The notes under the pieces are model-generated. The model saw nothing but the letters and a program-made list of their open reading frames with translations, made no database searches and was not told the DNA's origin. DNA of 64,000 nt from an uncultured Paracoccaceae bacterium (lineage in GTDB: Bacteria; Pseudomonadota; Alphaproteobacteria; Rhodobacterales; Rhodobacteraceae): positions 310,001-374,000 of the forward strand of contig CANMQX010000006.1 in the NCBI GenBank assembly GCA_947500135.1, written 5' to 3'. Of this stretch, positions 59,642-64,000 are shown in pieces. The translations under genes were made by a program, and so were the position numbers. Within the stretch, counting starts at the first letter, position 1. Each line of letters starts with the position of its first letter.

Positions 59642-60865
59642 ATGCGTATGCTCATTTCATTTGCCGCCCTGTTCCTATCTGTCGGCCTGTTGCAGCTTTC
59701 CTCTGGTGGTGTCGGCCCTCTGGACGTGCTGACCGGGCTGGAGGCGGGGTTCAGCCAGCCGCAGGTTGGTTTTCTGGGGTCAGCGCATTTCTTTGGGTTT
59801 TTCATCGGGTGCTGGTGGGCACCACGCCTGATGGGCAGCGTGGGCCATAGCCGGGCCTTTGCGACATTCACCGCCATGGGGGCAATCGGGCTGGCCGCAC
59901 ATGTGATCATTGTTGACCCGTGGTTCTGGGCATTCTTTCGGATCGGGTCCGGCATATGCGTCGCCGGATGCTACACCGTGATCGAGGCATGGCTACAAGC
60001 CAAGGTCACCAACGAAACCCGTGGGCGGGCAATGGGCAGCTACCGGATCGCCGACATGGGGGCATCTTTCGCGGCACAATTTATGATCGGGGCGCTGGCC
60101 AATCTGGAAACCTACATCGCCTATAATATCCTGACGATCCTGTGCTGTGCGTCGCTGCTCCCATTGGCCCTGACCCGCGTCCCCCAACCCGACACGCCCA
60201 GCGCCACGCGGCTGCGACCAAAACTGGCCTGGGCCTGCTCACCATTGGCCGTGGCGGCAGTCATCGTCGCCGCGCTGACCAGCGCATCTTTCCGCATGGT
60301 CGGGCCGATCTATGGGCAAGAGGTCGGATTATCCGCCAATCAGATCGGGACCTTCCTGGCCGCTTTTGTGGCTGGCGGGGCGCTGGCGCAATATCCGATG
60401 GGCTGGCTTGCGGATAAATATGACCGGCGCTGGGTCATGATCTGGCTGTCCGTGGCGGCGGTTTTGTCATGTGCCGTGACGGTCTGGGCATCAGGGAATG
60501 GCAGGACAAGCGTTATGGTCGCCGCAGTGCTGTTTGGTCTGACAACATTCCCAATCTACTCTGTGGCCACGGCACATGCCCATGATTTTGCAACGTCAGA
60601 ACAACGGGTCGAATTGTCTGCGGCGCTGATGTTCTTCTACGCCATCGGGGCTATCGCCGCACCCTATACGACATCCACCCTGATCGGGCTTTATGGACCG
60701 GCGGCGCTGTTTTACTTCATCTCAGCCGGGCATGTGCTGCTGGTTGTCTTTGGACTTAGCCGGATGAAGGTGCGCAAGGCACCTGATGATCGCACGCGAT
60801 ACGTTTATGCACCGCGCACGTCATTTGGCATCGGGCGGCTGCTGGGACGCAGCCGGGACCGTTAG
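59642..60865 (+). CDS. MFS transporter (YcaD-like)
   Basis: 407-residue major facilitator with about 12 helices. Signature parts are GCWWAPRLMGSVGHSRAFAT in the first half, a long loop rich in Arg and Thr, and QYPMGWLADKYDRRWVMIWL, the conserved loop-8/9 motif. It resembles YcaD and related sugar or drug exporters. Start MRMLISF was chosen as the first Met before the membrane segment. It overlaps the convergent outer-membrane gene by four bases. Confidence 0.85.
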   Translation: MRMLISFAALFLSVGLLQLSSGGVGPLDVLTGLEAGFSQPQVGFLGSAHFFGFFIGCWWAPRLMGSVGHSRAFATFTAMGAIGLAAHVIIVDPWFWAFFRIGSGICVAGCYTVIEAWLQAKVTNETRGRAMGSYRIADMGASFAAQFMIGALANLETYIAYNILTILCCASLLPLALTRVPQPDTPSATRLRPKLAWACSPLAVAAVIVAALTSASFRMVGPIYGQEVGLSANQIGTFLAAFVAGGALAQYPMGWLADKYDRRWVMIWLSVAAVLSCAVTVWASGNGRTSVMVAAVLFGLTTFPIYSVATAHAHDFATSEQRVELSAALMFFYAIGAIAAPYTTSTLIGLYGPAALFYFISAGHVLLVVFGLSRMKVRKAPDDRTRYVYAPRTSFGIGRLLGRSRDR

Positions 60866-61332
60866 AATTTGTACAACACCCCGATACGGGTGGTCGTCAC
60901 GGCAGCGGTGAAGTTGTCATCCATGAAATCACGAATGAACTCGCCACGTACAGCGATCCGGGGTGAAAAGTCGCGCTGCACACCCACGCCCAGATTGTAC
61001 CCTTCTGGATCAGTGCCATCAAAGCTGTACTGGGTCACGCCGCCTGCCACGCGAATAGCGACCTCACCCAGATCATAGGCACCCCACAACCGATAACGCT
61101 GGGTGTCATAGTCATTGTCGCCCGCAATCTGCGTGCCAAATTCCAGCTCGGCGCCGAAATTGTAATTGGGTGCGGCACCCAGCGTGACACCGCCGATAAA
61201 GGCGGCTGACGTCTGACTGTCACCGGAATGCGGATACATGTAATCCAGCGTCCCACCGGCATAGAATTCCTGCGCTGCTGCACCGCTGCCGATCAATACT
61301 GCAACGATGCCTGATACCAACTGCTTTTTCAT
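60862..61332 (-). CDS. Outer-membrane beta-barrel protein
   Basis: 156-residue exported protein with signal MKKQLVSGIVAVLIGSGAAA. The mature part alternates polar and hydrophobic residues in strands (NFGAELEFGTQIAGDNDYD, YRLWGAYDLGEVAIRVAGG) and ends TRIGVLYKF, an aromatic terminal residue needed for BAM insertion. It fits the small OmpA-like/porin-like barrel family. Function unknown. Confidence 0.75.
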   Translation of the reverse strand: MKKQLVSGIVAVLIGSGAAAQEFYAGGTLDYMYPHSGDSQTSAAFIGGVTLGAAPNYNFGAELEFGTQIAGDNDYDTQRYRLWGAYDLGEVAIRVAGGVTQYSFDGTDPEGYNLGVGVQRDFSPRIAVRGEFIRDFMDDNFTAAVTTTRIGVLYKF

Positions 61333-61468
61333 GTGATTGCCCACCTCTTTTGTTGATTTGCGCGCAACCTAGCGGCCATCGCAGCGAAACGCCAGCGATC
61401 CCTGTTTGATCTGCCCGCAAAGGAAGGCTAGAGGGAAGGTCACGCGTTACTAACCCCGCAGGAACACC

Positions 61469-63181
61469 ATGGCCCGCCACCTGATCACCTCCGCCATTCC
61501 CTATATCAACGGGATCAAGCATCTGGGAAACCTTGTCGGCAGCCAGCTGCCCGCCGACCTTTATGCCCGCTACTTGCGGCAGCGCGGGCACGAGGTGCTG
61601 TTTCTCTGCGCAACCGATGAACATGGCACGCCAGCCGAACTGGCCGCTACCAAAGCGGGCAAGCCAGTGACCGATTACTGCGCCGAAATGCATCAGGTGC
61701 AATCAGATATCGCCGACGGGTTCCGGCTGTCTTTCGATCATTTCGGGCGTTCCTCCAGCCCGCAGAACCACAAGCTGACCCAAGCCTTTGCAGGCAGGCT
61801 GGCCGAAATGGGGTTGATCCGCGAGGTGACCGAAGAACAGGTTTACTCCAAGGCCGATGGCCGGTTCCTGCCGGATCGCTATATCGAAGGCACCTGCCCC
61901 AATTGCGGTTTCGAAAGCGCGCGCGGCGATCAATGCGACAACTGCACCAAGCAGTTGGACCCGACCGACCTGATCAACCCGCATTCCACCATCTCTGGTT
62001 CGACGGAATTGGAAGTACGCGAAACCAAGCACCTCTATCTGCGCCAGTCAGAATTGAAGGGCGATCTAGCGGAATGGATCGACAGCAAGAAAGACTGGCC
62101 AATCCTGACCACATCCATCGCCAAGAAATGGTTGAACGACGGCGACGGGTTGCAAGACCGGGGGATCACCCGTGATCTCGACTGGGGTATCCCGGTCAAA
62201 CAAGGCGACCAGACGTGGCCTGGCATGGAAGGCAAAGTCTTCTATGTCTGGTTCGACGCCCCCATCGAGTACATCGCCTGTGCGCAGGAATGGGAAGACG
62301 CGGGCAAAGGCAACGATTGGGCGCGCTGGTGGCGGACCGATAAAGGGGCGGATGACGTGACCTACACCCAGTTCATGGGCAAGGATAACGTGCCCTTCCA
62401 CACATTGTCATTCCCGGCCACGATCATGGGCACCCAAGAGCCGTGGAAGCTGGTCGATTACATCAAATCCTTCAACTACCTCAACTACGACGGGGGGCAG
62501 TTCAGTACCTCGCGCGGGCGGGGGGTGTTCATGGATCAGGCGCTTGAGATTCTGCCCGCAGACTATTGGCGTTGGTGGCTTTTGTCGCACGCGCCGGAAT
62601 CGTCTGACGCGGAATTCACATGGGAAACCTTCCAAACAGACGTGAACAAGGACCTTGCCGATGTCTTGGGTAATTTTGTTAGCCGTATCACTAAGTTTTG
62701 TCGATCAAAGTTCAGCGAAGCGGTCCCCGAAGGCGGGTCTTACAGCGCGGCAGAGGAACAACTGGTCGCTGACCTGACAACCCGCGTCCGGACTTACGAA
62801 AAGCACATGGATGCAATCGAGGTGCGCAAAGCCGCAACCGAATTGCGGGCGATCTGGGCGCTGGGCAATGAATACCTGCAAGCCAACGCACCATGGACGA
62901 CCTTCAAAACCGAACCCGAAACAGCAGCGATGCAGGTGCGGTTGGCGCTGAACCTGATCCGGATTTACGCGGTACTATCTGCGCCCTTCATTCCCGATGC
63001 CAGCGCGACCCTGCTTGCGGCCATGCAAACCGATGATGACAGCTGGCCGCAGGATGTCGGTAGCGCACTAACCGCCCTCCCCGCGGGCCGCGCATTTACG
63101 GTGCCGGACAACCTGTTCCGCAAACTGACAGATGAAGAACGTGAAGGTTGGGCAGAACGGTTCGCAGGAACACGCGATTAG
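61469..63181 (+). CDS. metG: Methionine-tRNA ligase
   Basis: 570-residue class I synthetase. The HIGH-equivalent is in [19 protein letters not shown], the KMSKS-equivalent [12 protein letters not shown], and the zinc knuckle [17 protein letters not shown] lies near residue 150. [11 protein letters not shown] shapes the methionine pocket. No C-terminal dimerisation extension is present, typical for this class. Stop overlaps the convergent phyR gene by four bases. Confidence 0.96.
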   Translation: MARHLITSAIPYINGIKHLGNLVGSQLPADLYARYLRQRGHEVLFLCATDEHGTPAELAATKAGKPVTDYCAEMHQVQSDIADGFRLSFDHFGRSSSPQNHKLTQAFAGRLAEMGLIREVTEEQVYSKADGRFLPDRYIEGTCPNCGFESARGDQCDNCTKQLDPTDLINPHSTISGSTELEVRETKHLYLRQSELKGDLAEWIDSKKDWPILTTSIAKKWLNDGDGLQDRGITRDLDWGIPVKQGDQTWPGMEGKVFYVWFDAPIEYIACAQEWEDAGKGNDWARWWRTDKGADDVTYTQFMGKDNVPFHTLSFPATIMGTQEPWKLVDYIKSFNYLNYDGGQFSTSRGRGVFMDQALEILPADYWRWWLLSHAPESSDAEFTWETFQTDVNKDLADVLGNFVSRITKFCRSKFSEAVPEGGSYSAAEEQLVADLTTRVRTYEKHMDAIEVRKAATELRAIWALGNEYLQANAPWTTFKTEPETAAMQVRLALNLIRIYAVLSAPFIPDASATLLAAMQTDDDSWPQDVGSALTALPAGRAFTVPDNLFRKLTDEEREGWAERFAGTRD

Positions 63182-63993
63182 ACGCTAATCGCGCTACTGC
63201 TGCGAAAGAACATCGCCTGACTGACGGCCGATTGCACCTGTTCCTGACTATAGGGTTTGGTAATCACAAATGCCGGTTCTTCCCGGTCGCCAGTCAATAA
63301 GCGCTCTGGAAACGCGGTGATAAAGATCACCGGCGTGTCGGCTGCGGCCTGCATGATGTCATTGACCGCATCGATCCCTGACGAACCATCGGCCAGTTGA
63401 ATGTCGGACAAGATCAGGTCCGGTTTCTCTCGCTCTGCCATAACGACGGCCTGATCACGGGTGGCGGCGGCACCAACAACAGCGTGGCCCATCTCCGTCA
63501 CGATATCTTCTAGGTCCATGGCGATCATCGCTTCATCCTCGATCACCATGATCCGGCCCTTGATCGCGTCTTTCATTTCCCGACGGGCAGAGTTGATCAG
63601 CTTTTCGACATCAACCAGCGGCTTGTCCATAATCTCGGAAATCTGGCGCAAGGAAAACTCTTCGATGGCGTGCAACAGCAACGCCTGCCGGGAATGAGGG
63701 GTCAGCTCGCGCAGATATGCCTGCGCCTGCCCTACCAATCCATCATCGTCAGCGCCGGTGCCGCCAGAGCCGCCACCCTGCCAGACGATAAAGAACAACC
63801 GAAACAGACCAACCTTCACCGACGAGGCGGAGGTCACCTTGGCCGGATCATCGCGCACCATTTCCAATGCGCCCAGCGCATAATCATCACCGGCTGATTG
63901 ATTACCTGTCAGCGCACGGGCATGACGCCGCAGATAAGGCAATGCATCGGTCAGGCCGGACGAAAGAGACCGTACAACTTCGGTGTTAGACAT
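63178..63993 (-). CDS. phyR: General stress response regulator PhyR
   Basis: 271-residue regulator with an N-terminal sigma-factor-like domain (about 1-140: [40 protein letters not shown]) and a C-terminal receiver ([20 protein letters not shown], phospho-Asp in [25 protein letters not shown]). Phosphorylated PhyR binds the anti-sigma factor NepR and frees EcfG. nepR and ecfG should lie just beyond the right edge of the window. The start is the first ATG. Confidence 0.95.
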   Translation of the reverse strand: MSNTEVVRSLSSGLTDALPYLRRHARALTGNQSAGDDYALGALEMVRDDPAKVTSASSVKVGLFRLFFIVWQGGGSGGTGADDDGLVGQAQAYLRELTPHSRQALLLHAIEEFSLRQISEIMDKPLVDVEKLINSARREMKDAIKGRIMVIEDEAMIAMDLEDIVTEMGHAVVGAAATRDQAVVMAEREKPDLILSDIQLADGSSGIDAVNDIMQAAADTPVIFITAFPERLLTGDREEPAFVITKPYSQEQVQSAVSQAMFFRSSSAISV

Positions 63994-64000
63994 TTTTTGG

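Overview
The window comes from the chromosome of an alphaproteobacterium, most likely a marine Rhodobacterales member of the Roseobacter group. This rests on the GC-rich coding bias, the PhyR general-stress regulator, a HWE-family kinase, GatCA-type tRNA amidation genes, DUF2783, DUF2927, DUF983 and DUF3572 proteins, and the carnitine and homogentisate gene sets. No rRNA, tRNA, CRISPR array, intact insertion sequence or prophage was seen. Most genes are tightly packed, with ATGA or TGATG overlaps.

Layout. 1-7.2 kb: cell-wall amidase (cut by the window edge), Excalibur lipoprotein, gatC-gatA, a CREST/ceramidase-type membrane protein, an UlaG-like MBL protein, tadA, a PAS-HWE histidine kinase and a glycosyltransferase-like protein. 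7.4-15.4 kb: a secreted alpha/beta hydrolase, several AT-richer orphan genes, an L,D-transpeptidase, parE, a 185-bp tandem repeat and a lipoprotein. 15.7-25.2 kb: the most striking block. A MarR regulator and a 1069-residue reductive dehalogenase fused to its own reductase and ferredoxin are transcribed divergently from a homogentisate operon (hmgA, fumarylacetoacetase-like gene, MBL protein, DinB-like protein, flavin hydroxylase, DUF2783). 25.2-32.8 kb: a pseudaminic-acid operon (pseB, pseC, pseF, pseG, a 54-codon ORF, pseI, TPR glycosyltransferase) with no recognisable pseH.

32.8-34.5 kb: a gene-poor stretch with repeats, a small membrane protein, a broken glutaredoxin remnant and cueR. 34.6-43.9 kb: rluB, then a co-directional run of terC, a small membrane gene, xpaC-like, telA-like, a DUF2927 lipoprotein, an SPFH-GYF protein, GFA, b561-like, zinc-ribbon, fructokinase-like and dtd. 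44-52 kb: CAP protein, an orphan MttB-family methyltransferase, HAD phosphatase, a PleD-like diguanylate cyclase with a degenerate first receiver, an ECF sigma module with EF-hand and Spy-like proteins, DUF983, NUDIX and EamA. 53-64 kb: lipoprotein, a carnitine-to-glycine-betaine operon (cdhC, lipocalin, lipoprotein, fused carnitine dehydrogenase-thioesterase, SDR), GNAT, aldo-keto reductase, MFS, outer-membrane barrel, metG and phyR.

How the parts may work together. The MarR/rdhA/hmg block looks like a single regulon that could remove halogens from an aromatic acid before or around homogentisate ring cleavage; this is inference from gene order. The carnitine operon should yield glycine betaine. 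RdhA and MttB-family chemistry both depend on corrinoids. PhyR at the right edge may be served by the HWE kinase on the left. Palindromic REP-like elements separate several convergent gene pairs and probably terminate transcription.
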